Below are positions 24,997 to 33,114 of a stretch of DNA of 64,000 bases, piece by piece. The stretch comes from Glaciecola sp964195425 (GTDB lineage: Bacteria > Pseudomonadota > Gammaproteobacteria > Enterobacterales > Alteromonadaceae). A program made the position numbers and the translations under genes. The stretch covers positions 124,001-188,000 of the forward strand of contig CAXMOM010000043.1 of assembly GCA_964195425.1 (NCBI GenBank), in the 5' to 3' direction. Each line of letters begins with the position of its first letter. The stretch's first letter is position 1. The notes under the pieces are model-generated. The model made no database searches. It saw nothing but the letters and a program-made list of their open reading frames with translations, and was not told the origin of the DNA.

Positions 24997-25200
24997 TTAT
25001 GCGCCCTGCATAAATTATTTTTTTAAAACATAACAAGCTAAACCCGCTAAATTATCAGTCTACTCAATTTATTATCTCTACCCAATCTTCAGATTATATA
25101 TACGTCTTGTCGAACATAATAAAATCTCATAAGATTTTTATATCCATCTATTTCAATATTTTGTTTTGTCTAGAATTGTCGTGGGTTAAGAAAGTAAGCT

Positions 25201-26123
25201 TTGAATTCGATCATACTTAGCGGTTTTTGGTTATACTTACGCTATAATAAAATACGTTCGTGGCATCGATCGTTATTCATTGGTGCAGGTTTTCTTACTA
25301 TAATTCCTTTAATGAGCATATCTGGCGGGGTAAACAGTCAGTTTTCTTTTTACTGCCTTTACCACCGTTTTTCGTTTGTCTAATTATGGGGGTCCGTGCT
25401 GCATTTATTGTGGCTATATTCATCTGCAGCTATGTTGCTGTGCTGGTAGCTCTCACTAATTATTTACCTGATATAACGTATTCACCATAAGCTTATTACT
25501 AAAACGTATTCTCGTGCTTACTGGGCAGTACTTTCGCGTCAATTTTTTGCAATATCAACTATAGATTAAGTGATAAATTACATACACAAGCATTTGAAGA
25601 TGGCTTAACCAAGGTCCCAAACAGACGAAGCATTATTGAGTGTCTAGAGCAATCTATAAACGCGCTGCAAAACAATAAGTCTGCCTTATCTGTGATTATG
25701 TTAGACGTTGATAATTTTAAGTCTCTAAATGATACTTACGGGCATATCGCAGGTGATCAATGCTTGCAGGCTGCGGCATCTATATTACACCAAAATATTA
25801 GGGTCGATTGTGACAATGTTGGACGATATGGTGGAGAAGAGTTTTTAGTTGTTTTACGAAAGACTAGCGCCGAAACTGCGGCAAAAAATGCCGAGGACTT
25901 ACGTCAAAAAATATCAGATGCTGTCTTAGAAATAGAGAAAAACCAAAAGTTACGATTAACCTGCACATTTGGCGTTGCTACGCATAAGGTTGATGAGCAA
26001 AGTCTAGCAGCGCCTTCAACTTTATTAATTCAAAAAGCAGATCAAGCGATGTATATAGGAAAAATAACAGGGAAAAATTGTGTAATTCAATATGATGAAG
26101 ATACCCCATCTTTTAGTGCTTAA
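25201..26123 (+). pseudogene. Broken membrane diguanylate cyclase (GGDEF)
   Basis: Fragments of one gene lie in different frames. The first (25201-25350) encodes membrane-like LSGFWLYLRYNK to LMSISGGVNSQF. The next (to 25490) continues as FFLLPLPPFFVCLIMGVRAA and ends at TAA. A third frame, open from about 25503, encodes the linker AFEDGLTKVPNRRSI and a complete-looking GGDEF domain (LDVDNFKSLNDTYGHIAGDQ, then YGGEEF in place of GGDEF, still active-type). Between about 25503 and 25686 the GGDEF frame has no start codon, so the linker and helices cannot be translated with it. At least two frameshifts separate the parts; a TTG-led frame from 25108 may be a further upstream piece. The last 143 codons (25692-26123) could still yield an N-truncated cyclase domain, but I treat the locus as non-functional. 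Confidence 0.75.
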
Positions 26124-26244
26124 AGTTTAAATACGATTTCATGTTGTATTTACACATAAAAGCGCTTTTGGCATTTTAATTGCTAGCACTTGATACAAGC
26201 CAGCACAAGATGGTATTTATTTCCTCATTATTTGGAGCATCGAA

Positions 26245-27243
26245 TTGTTTGATAACAAGAGCATATTAATTACAGGCGGCACAGGTTCTTTCGGGAAACG
26301 CTTCATTCGCTTTATTCTCAATAACTACTCGCCAAAGCGTGTCATCGTATTTTCGCGCGATGAATTAAAGCAATTTGAAATGCAGCAAGACTTTAATAGT
26401 GACGTAATGCGATACTTTATTGGCGACGTACGCGACAAAGAAAGATTGATAACGGCCTGCAAAGGGGTGAATTTTGTAGTGCACGCAGCTGCCTTAAAGC
26501 AGGTGCCAGCAGCTGAATATAACCCAAACGAGTGTATTAAGACAAATATAAATGGTGCGCAAAATGTTATTGATGCCTGCATTGTTAATAACGTAGAAAA
26601 GGTAATTGCGTTGTCGACCGACAAAGCGGCTAATCCAGTAAATTTATATGGTGCCACTAAGCTCGTATCCGACAAATTATTTGTTGCTGCCAATAATATT
26701 GCCGGCGCCGATGGGCCTATATTTGCCGTTGTCCGGTATGGCAATGTGGTGGGCAGCCGAGGTTCTGTTGTGCCATTTTATCGCAAGCTCTTAGCTGAAG
26801 GCGTCAAAAAACTGCCTGTCACCCACACAGAAATGACGCGTTTTTGGATTACTCTAGATGACGGCGTGTCGTTTGTATTAAAAAACTTCGCTAGGATGTA
26901 TGGAGGCGAAATATTTATTCCGAAAATTCCGTCTATTCGAATTCTAGATTTGGTCGAAGCAATGAGCGGCACGCAAGAACATGAACTCATTGGTATAAGA
27001 CCTGGAGAGAAACTGCATGAAATTATGGTGCCAGAAGAAATGGCTCATCACTGCGTGGAATTTGATGATCACTTTGTGATCACCCCAGCAATACGTTTTA
27101 CAGGCTTAGATGTAAATTACATGCAAAACAAGCTGTTTGAAAAAGGTCGCTCTGTTGATGAAAAATTTGAATATCATTCAGGTAAAAATCCACAATTCCT
27201 CACTATTCAAGAACTTGTTACGCTAGATGCAGAAGAGGTATAA
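26245..27243 (+). CDS. UDP-GlcNAc 4,6-dehydratase-like (PseB/FlaA1 family)
   Basis: The 332-residue protein is a short-chain dehydrogenase/reductase of the polysaccharide-synthesis group. It has a Rossmann motif (ITGGTGSFGKRF, about 8-19), YFIGDVRDKERL, LSTDKAANPVNLYGATK with the catalytic Thr/Asp/Lys and YxxxK, and GIRPGEKLHEIMVPEE. The protein matches PseB, which converts UDP-GlcNAc to a 4-keto-6-deoxy-L-altro sugar, the first step to pseudaminic acid for flagellin or surface glycans. It starts with TTG at 26245 after TTTGGAGCATCGAA. The usual partners (PseC, PseF, PseG, PseH, PseI) are absent here, so the gene is either an orphan or acts with a distant cluster. Confidence 0.85.
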   Translation: MFDNKSILITGGTGSFGKRFIRFILNNYSPKRVIVFSRDELKQFEMQQDFNSDVMRYFIGDVRDKERLITACKGVNFVVHAAALKQVPAAEYNPNECIKTNINGAQNVIDACIVNNVEKVIALSTDKAANPVNLYGATKLVSDKLFVAANNIAGADGPIFAVVRYGNVVGSRGSVVPFYRKLLAEGVKKLPVTHTEMTRFWITLDDGVSFVLKNFARMYGGEIFIPKIPSIRILDLVEAMSGTQEHELIGIRPGEKLHEIMVPEEMAHHCVEFDDHFVITPAIRFTGLDVNYMQNKLFEKGRSVDEKFEYHSGKNPQFLTIQELVTLDAEEV

Positions 27244-27281
27244 TTTACTAAGTTATGCTGTGCAACAAAGCGTATACCAAC

Positions 27282-27324
27282 GTGATATGAAACCCTGTTT
27301 TTAATTTCATATCACTCTTTTTTT
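27282..27324 (+). terminator. Terminator after the pseB-like gene
   Basis: GTGATATGAAA (27282-27292) pairs over 11 bases with TTTCATATCAC (27305-27315), followed by CTTTTTTTTG. This isolates the dehydratase gene as its own transcription unit. Confidence 0.88.
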
Positions 27325-27536
27325 GTTGCCCCTAAACTCCTCGGTTGTTGTCTATCCATTGCAATAAAATGCATGCTCATTTTTGAGTAAATACCATCTG
27401 GCATTGCTATCAATATGTAATAAGATAATTTGCTGGCCAATGTGTTTCTGAAAAAAGCTTCACAAATAGATCGTTATCACACATTATTAGTAAACATAAA
27501 TATAATACAACTATAAAAGTGTTGGAGTTGTTCGCC

Positions 27537-29975
27537 ATGTCACCATTGTTTACCAAGGTTTGTCCCAAAACATCGATAGCTATTGCTGCTGCTATAGGTC
27601 TTAGTACTAGCTTTCCGAGTGTTGCCGCGCAGGTACAAGATGCTCCTCCTATAGTGCAACCCGGCGCGCCAGGACAAGCGCTTAAAACTTTAACAGCACA
27701 AGAGGCTATCAATATAGCCAATACTAGTTTTACTAAAGATGATGTAGTGTTTATGCAAAACATGATACCGCATCATAGCCAGGCTGTTGATATGGCAGTA
27801 TTGGTAGAAAGCCGCACGAATAATGAAGAAATTATTGACATCGCGGGTCGAATTCGTAAATCTCAAGCCGACGAAATTGCCTTTATGGAAATATGGTTAA
27901 CCGACCGAACGCAAGATATTGAAATGGATCACGCCAATCATATGGACCATGGCCTTATGGGAATGGCGACAATGAACCAAATGGATGAGTTAGGCAGTAG
28001 TGAAGGGACCGACTTTGACCGTTTGTTTTTAAGCCTTATGATCCCCCATCATGAAGGAGCAATTCGTATGGTAGACGATTTGCTTGAGCAATCTGGCTCT
28101 GCTTATGATCCAGTATTATATGACTTTTTAACAGATATATTAAATGACCAAGAAACAGAGATAACGCGCATGGATGGCTTGTTGTCCGGTCTTTCTAGCG
28201 ACGATCGTGTTGGCTTACAAGCGGGTTTTCGAGATGCCGGCGAAGCTTCTTTACATCTTAGTTTATTAAGTTCGTTACCGCGTCCTAGTGGATTCTTTGA
28301 TCCTGCTAATCCTTCCAATATTCCACCTATGATTATGCCAGATGAAGATGAGTCTGCAGACAGCAGAGCTGAAGATGACGGCGATTCTAAAACCGAGTGG
28401 GGTGAGCGTTGGCCTTTACTCAGCTTTTGGAATACGGATATGGCTTTTTCCGGGGATGTTCTAGTTGCGGGTAACTATCATGGATTCAATATTTATCGCT
28501 TAGACCAAACCGGTCTGCCCAACTTAGTCAGCTCAATAGTGTGCCCTGGCGGACAAGGTGATGTGTCTATAGTGGGCAATTTATTAATAATGTCGGTTGA
28601 ACAAACGCGAGGTCGTATAGACTGTGGCCTTGAAGGTATTAATGAAGATGTAAGCGAAGTGCGTTTTCGTGGTTTGCGTATATTCGATATTTCAGATTTA
28701 ACAAGGCCACAACAAGTTGGGCTTGTGCAAACTTGCCGTGGTTCGCACACTCATTCTATTGTGTCAGCCGACGACCGTAAAATTGTCGTATATAACTCAG
28801 GCACCGCCGGTGTTCGTGACGAAGAAGAGCTGGCTGGCTGCGTGGGTAAAGAACTCGGCGATGAACGTACAGCGTTATTTCGTATTGATGTGATTGAAAT
28901 TCCAGTTGAAAACCCTGAAAAAGCACGAATAACGTCAAGCCCAGCTGTATTTGCCAATAAAGAGGGTCGTGTCGCAGGACTCTGGAAAGGAGGCGATCAT
29001 GGAGACGCCACTCAAAAAACCAGAATAACCGATCAATGCCACGACATAACCGTTTTTCCAGCGCTAAAAATCGCTGCGGGTGCCTGTTCTGGAAACGGCA
29101 TTTTACTTGATATCTCTAATCCCTTAAAACCTAAACGTATTGATGCAGTCTCTGATCCGGGTTTCGCTTACTGGCACTCGGCCACGTTTAACAACGACGG
29201 CACCAAAGTATTGTTTACTGACGAATGGGGCGGTGGTACAAAACCTCGATGCAGGGCATCGGACCCAAAAACATGGGGCGCAAATGCGATTTATAATGTG
29301 CTTGATGGCAAGCTCGAATTTCAAAGCTACTACAAAATAGATGCACCACAAAGCGCACAAGAAAACTGCGTTGCCCATAATGGCTCAATTGTGCCTGTAC
29401 CTGGAAGAGACATTTTTGCGCAGGCTTGGTACCAAGGTGGTTTGTCGGTAATGGACTTTACTGACGCCAGCAAGCCCCATGAAATTGCATATTTCGACCG
29501 CGGTCCATTGCATGAAGAACGCATGATTGTTGGTGGGTACTGGTCTACATATTGGTATCAAGGCAAAATTTACGGAACAGAAATTATTCGCGGTTTAGAC
29601 GTATTGGAACTTGAAGTAAGTGAATATTTAAGTGAAAACGAACTGGCAGCTGCGAAACTCGCAAATATGGGCGATACCTTTAATCCACAACAACAATTTC
29701 AGGTGACTTGGCCGCACGAACCTGTCATTGCACTTGCCTATCTAGACCAGTTTAAGCGCGATGGTGGCTTGGCTGAAAAGGACCATGCAGAGGTTCACCG
29801 ACTTTTAAGTGAGGTGCAAACTCCATTGTTAGAGAATAACAAAGACAAGTCCTTATCTCGTTCACTTAATAAATTAGCCAAAGGTCTTTCGCCTAATACT
29901 AATGACGAAAATGCGAAAAGCAGGGTAAATGGGCTACGCATGACTTTGCAAGGTATCGCCAAAAGACTGCGTTAA
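27537..29975 (+). CDS. Secreted DUF305 plus LVIVD-repeat protein
   Basis: The start is ATG 27537, nine bases after GGAG; a GTG at 27519 is in frame but less likely. The 812-residue protein has a signal peptide (about 1-31), a two-part DUF305 domain (about 60-230; VFMQNMIPHHSQAVDMA and LFLSLMIPHHEGAIRMV), a Met/His-rich segment between them (MDHANHMDHGLMGMATMNQM), and then LVIVD-type propeller repeats to about 700 (SIVCPGGQGDVSIVGNLLIM, RGLRIFDISDLTRPQQVG). DUF305 proteins are ferritin-like and often linked to copper or other metals; the HxxxM-rich link suggests metal binding. Function is unknown and a periplasmic or extracellular location is inferred. It is followed 17 bases later by ybaK, but the functions appear unrelated. 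Confidence 0.85.
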   Translation: MSPLFTKVCPKTSIAIAAAIGLSTSFPSVAAQVQDAPPIVQPGAPGQALKTLTAQEAINIANTSFTKDDVVFMQNMIPHHSQAVDMAVLVESRTNNEEIIDIAGRIRKSQADEIAFMEIWLTDRTQDIEMDHANHMDHGLMGMATMNQMDELGSSEGTDFDRLFLSLMIPHHEGAIRMVDDLLEQSGSAYDPVLYDFLTDILNDQETEITRMDGLLSGLSSDDRVGLQAGFRDAGEASLHLSLLSSLPRPSGFFDPANPSNIPPMIMPDEDESADSRAEDDGDSKTEWGERWPLLSFWNTDMAFSGDVLVAGNYHGFNIYRLDQTGLPNLVSSIVCPGGQGDVSIVGNLLIMSVEQTRGRIDCGLEGINEDVSEVRFRGLRIFDISDLTRPQQVGLVQTCRGSHTHSIVSADDRKIVVYNSGTAGVRDEEELAGCVGKELGDERTALFRIDVIEIPVENPEKARITSSPAVFANKEGRVAGLWKGGDHGDATQKTRITDQCHDITVFPALKIAAGACSGNGILLDISNPLKPKRIDAVSDPGFAYWHSATFNNDGTKVLFTDEWGGGTKPRCRASDPKTWGANAIYNVLDGKLEFQSYYKIDAPQSAQENCVAHNGSIVPVPGRDIFAQAWYQGGLSVMDFTDASKPHEIAYFDRGPLHEERMIVGGYWSTYWYQGKIYGTEIIRGLDVLELEVSEYLSENELAAAKLANMGDTFNPQQQFQVTWPHEPVIALAYLDQFKRDGGLAEKDHAEVHRLLSEVQTPLLENNKDKSLSRSLNKLAKGLSPNTNDENAKSRVNGLRMTLQGIAKRLR

Positions 29976-29992
29976 TTAGGGCAATATATATT

Positions 29993-30463
29993 ATGACACC
30001 TGCCATTGATATGGTGAAAAAAAAGCAATTGGCATTTTACATACATCAATACTCACCCGACGCCAACGCAAACGCGTTTGGAGAGGAAGCTGCCGATAAG
30101 CTTGGTATATCACATGAGCGTGTATTTAAAACCTTAGTGCTTAGTAATCCAGAAGGAGAGTTAGCAGTGGCAGTAGTGCCTGTGTCTGTAAAGCTAAGCA
30201 TGAAAAAAATGGCAAAGGCCTTAGATTGGAAAAAGGTCGCTATGGCTGACAAGCTTACTGTGAGGCGTTCTACAGGGTATGTGCTTGGCGGCGTCAGTCC
30301 GTTGGGTCAGAAGAAAGCGTTAGTGACGGTAATAGATGATACCGGTAGCAAGTTCTCTACTATTTTTATAAGTGCAGGCAAACGCGGCTTAGAAATAGAA
30401 CTTAGCCCCCACGATTTAGCGTTACTCGTGCCTGCGAGTTTTGCTGATATTGGTGAACGCTAA
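29993..30463 (+). CDS. ybaK: Cys-tRNA(Pro) deacylase YbaK/EbsC
   Basis: The 156-residue protein is a single YbaK domain that hydrolyses Cys-tRNA(Pro) mischarged by prolyl-tRNA synthetase. The key lysine equivalent to Lys46 is in ERVFKTLVL, and GYVLGGVSPLGQKK is the conserved substrate loop. The start ATG is 17 bases after the previous gene's stop. Length matches E. coli YbaK (159). Confidence 0.93.
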   Translation: MTPAIDMVKKKQLAFYIHQYSPDANANAFGEEAADKLGISHERVFKTLVLSNPEGELAVAVVPVSVKLSMKKMAKALDWKKVAMADKLTVRRSTGYVLGGVSPLGQKKALVTVIDDTGSKFSTIFISAGKRGLEIELSPHDLALLVPASFADIGER

Positions 30464-30482
30464 ATAAGGCATTAATAAATAG

Positions 30483-31424
30483 ATGCATCCAAGAAACTTA
30501 CATAAAAACGGCTATAATTTCCCGGAATTAATAGAAACATCTCCTGCACTCTCTCGTTTTTTGCGGGTTAATCCTATTGGTCGTGAAACTATCAATTTTG
30601 CAGACCCAGATAGCGTTAAGGCGCTTAATTTAGCTTTGCTAAAGCATCATTACAAAATTGATTTTTGGGATATTCCGCCGGGCTATTTGTGTCCACCAGT
30701 GCCCGGGCGCGCAGACTACATTCATGCGATTGCTGACCTTATTGTCGAACCGAATAATGATAATAGCCGGTTAGAGTCAAGCAAATCGAAGAAGGTAATT
30801 GGCTTAGACATCGGTACCGGTGCAAATTTGATTTATCCCATTATTGGCAAACAAGTTTACGATTGGGAGTTTGTCGCTACCGATACCGATAAATCTGCGG
30901 TGCAGTCGGCCACACTTATTCAAACTGCTAATAGCGCACTTAAAGATGCAGTACAGCTTAGACATCAGCAAAACCCGAGGGATATATTTAGAGGCGTAAT
31001 TGGCCGCGATGATCAATTTACATTTAGCATGTGTAACCCGCCTTTTCATGCCAGCAAGCAGGCAGCCATGGCAGGCACGCAAAGGAAAAATAATAACTTA
31101 AATAAGCATCAACAAAAGCGTAATAATAAGATTGGCCTGCAATCAAGCCATGCTTCAAGAAGTCGTCAGGATGCGCTAAATTTTTCAGGAAAATCAAACG
31201 AGCTTTGGTGCGAGGGTGGTGAAGTAGGATTTATAAAACGCATGATTAACGAAAGTGTTGAATATAAAAATCAAGTGTATTGGTTTACTTCATTAGTGTC
31301 TAAGAAAGACAGCCTTGCCCCTATTAAGAATGCATTGGCTATGGTGAAAGCAGTTGAGGTAAAGGTAATTGAAATGGACCAAGGAAGTAAGGTCAGTCGT
31401 TTTGTGGCTTGGCGATTTTGCTAA
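30483..31424 (+). CDS. rlmF: 23S rRNA (adenine(1618)-N(6))-methyltransferase RlmF
   Basis: The 313-residue protein matches RlmF, which methylates A1618 of 23S rRNA using S-adenosylmethionine. It has the start MHPRNLHKNGYNFPEL, the family block FWDIPPGYLCPPVPGRADYI, the SAM loop GLDIGTGANLIYP and the catalytic NPPF motif in FSMCNPPFHASK. A basic insert KRKNNNLNKHQQKRNNK near 200-215 probably helps RNA binding. It lies 19 bases after ybaK and is likely co-transcribed with it. Confidence 0.95.
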   Translation: MHPRNLHKNGYNFPELIETSPALSRFLRVNPIGRETINFADPDSVKALNLALLKHHYKIDFWDIPPGYLCPPVPGRADYIHAIADLIVEPNNDNSRLESSKSKKVIGLDIGTGANLIYPIIGKQVYDWEFVATDTDKSAVQSATLIQTANSALKDAVQLRHQQNPRDIFRGVIGRDDQFTFSMCNPPFHASKQAAMAGTQRKNNNLNKHQQKRNNKIGLQSSHASRSRQDALNFSGKSNELWCEGGEVGFIKRMINESVEYKNQVYWFTSLVSKKDSLAPIKNALAMVKAVEVKVIEMDQGSKVSRFVAWRFC

Positions 31425-31562
31425 ATAAAAAAAACCATAATATCCTTGCTTTTTGTATGGTAAAACCTCTGCTATTGTCGCTCGGTTCTAGCAGTTTTTA
31501 ATAACTAAATACTAAATATGTAAGCTCAATAAGGTAACCGGTAGTTATGAAGTGGAGATATT

Positions 31563-32483
31563 TTGCAAACAATTCTCAATGAAATAGCCTTGCAAATGAT
31601 GCAATCGTCAGAAAAGGGCGAAGTTGCCAGCTATATTCCCCAACTAGCAAAAATAGATCCAAATCAATTTGCTATTAGTGTTGCTCTCCCCAGCGGTGAA
31701 ATCTTTAATGCAGGGTGTGCACAAACGCTTTTTTCTATTCAGAGTATCTCTAAAGTATTTACCCTTACTTTGGCTCTAGGTAAACTAGGAGAGAGCATTT
31801 GGTCACGTGTTGGCCGAGAACCTTCAGGTGATCCTTTCAACTCTATTGTGCAGCTTGAACATGAACATGGCAAGCCACGAAATCCATTTATCAATGCCGG
31901 CGCAATAGCGGTTGCAGATGCCATTATTCAAGGGCATCAACCTAAAGAAACACTGGCAGAAATAGTCCAGTTTATACGCTTTTTAGCCGATGACGATAGT
32001 ATCGCTATTGATGAAAAAGTAGCACGTTCTGAAGTTGAAACAGGCGCAAGAAACGTCTCACTTGCTTATTTTATGGCCTCATTTGGACACGTTGAAAACC
32101 CCGTTGATGCGGTGCTCGGGACTTATTTTCACCACTGCTCGATTGCTATGAATACTCTACAGCTGGCGAAGGCGGGTTTATTTCTAGCAAACAATGGTAT
32201 CAACCCAAACACGGGATACCCAGTTGTTTCGCCCAAACGAGCTAAACGTATCAATGCCCTAATGCTTATGTGTGGTCACTATGATGGATCTGGAGAATTT
32301 GCATTTAGAGTGGGATTACCTGGCAAGAGTGGGGTGGGCGGTGGAATATTAGCTGTTGCACCGGGGAAAGCGTCAATTGCCGTTTGGTCTCCAGGACTCG
32401 ATACTATCGGCAATAGTAAACTAGGCACTCAAGCACTTGAACTATTTGCAGCAAAAACAGGATGGTCGGTTTTTGGTGATTAG
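31563..32483 (+). CDS. glsA: Glutaminase
   Basis: The 306-residue protein is a serine-dependent beta-lactamase-like glutaminase that releases ammonia from glutamine. The catalytic SxxK is Ser61-Lys64 in FSIQSISKVFTL. Other family blocks are REPSGDPFNS, PRNPFINAGAIA and GLPGKSGVGGGI. It starts with TTG at 31563, preceded by GTGGAG with suitable spacing; the nearby ATG at 31546 is in another frame. In this region it appears to be a stand-alone gene. Confidence 0.95.
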   Translation: MQTILNEIALQMMQSSEKGEVASYIPQLAKIDPNQFAISVALPSGEIFNAGCAQTLFSIQSISKVFTLTLALGKLGESIWSRVGREPSGDPFNSIVQLEHEHGKPRNPFINAGAIAVADAIIQGHQPKETLAEIVQFIRFLADDDSIAIDEKVARSEVETGARNVSLAYFMASFGHVENPVDAVLGTYFHHCSIAMNTLQLAKAGLFLANNGINPNTGYPVVSPKRAKRINALMLMCGHYDGSGEFAFRVGLPGKSGVGGGILAVAPGKASIAVWSPGLDTIGNSKLGTQALELFAAKTGWSVFGD

Positions 32484-32584
32484 CCGCAACGGAAATAATG
32501 GTGAAAATCACAGCATAAATAGCGCATACACAAAGTCAGTGGTATTATTCTAGCAGATATTCAACAGCTGAAGACCTACGCCAC

Positions 32585-33091
32585 ATGCAACTTATTAACA
32601 TTGATAAAACACGTTATCGTCGTCATTTAAACCGTGTAATAGTCGGCTGCATTGTCGGCTTAGCTGCGGGCAGCTTAGTGATTTCTCAAACGCTTATTAC
32701 ATTATTTCCTGATGAAAGCGGCAGTCATTTTCATTGGAACTTATTGGGTGTTGTAATTAGCAGTTTACTATTAGCTGGGCTTCTTAATAAATACCGCAGG
32801 CATGGGTTTATGACAGAGCTTGTTTATGTATGGGAACTCAAGCAAGCACTTAATAAAATACAACGAAAAATGGCGAAATTAAAAGCGGCTAGTCTTACCG
32901 GAAATACTGATGCAATGCTTGCTATTCAATATAGTTTTGCAGGGTCTAGACTATTGTGGGAGCTAGACGACAACACCATTATTATGGATGAGTTAGTTTT
33001 GCAGCAAGCTGAACTCGATAGCTGCGCTGCAAAATATAACGTAACACTTAATGCTCAAGAATATGATGCGAGTATCTTGCAGCAGTTTTAA
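32585..33091 (+). CDS. DUF3087 membrane protein
   Basis: The 168-residue protein starts MQLINIDKTRYRRHLNRVIV and has two membrane helices (about 17-38 and 50-67), then a cytoplasmic helical part ending in a conserved YDASILQQF tail. This matches DUF3087, a small family of gammaproteobacterial inner-membrane proteins without a known function. It is convergent with the GGDEF-EAL gene, 23 bases apart. Confidence 0.8.
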   Translation: MQLINIDKTRYRRHLNRVIVGCIVGLAAGSLVISQTLITLFPDESGSHFHWNLLGVVISSLLLAGLLNKYRRHGFMTELVYVWELKQALNKIQRKMAKLKAASLTGNTDAMLAIQYSFAGSRLLWELDDNTIIMDELVLQQAELDSCAAKYNVTLNAQEYDASILQQF

Positions 33092-33114
33092 GCTTGGTGT
33101 TGTTCAAGCCCTTT

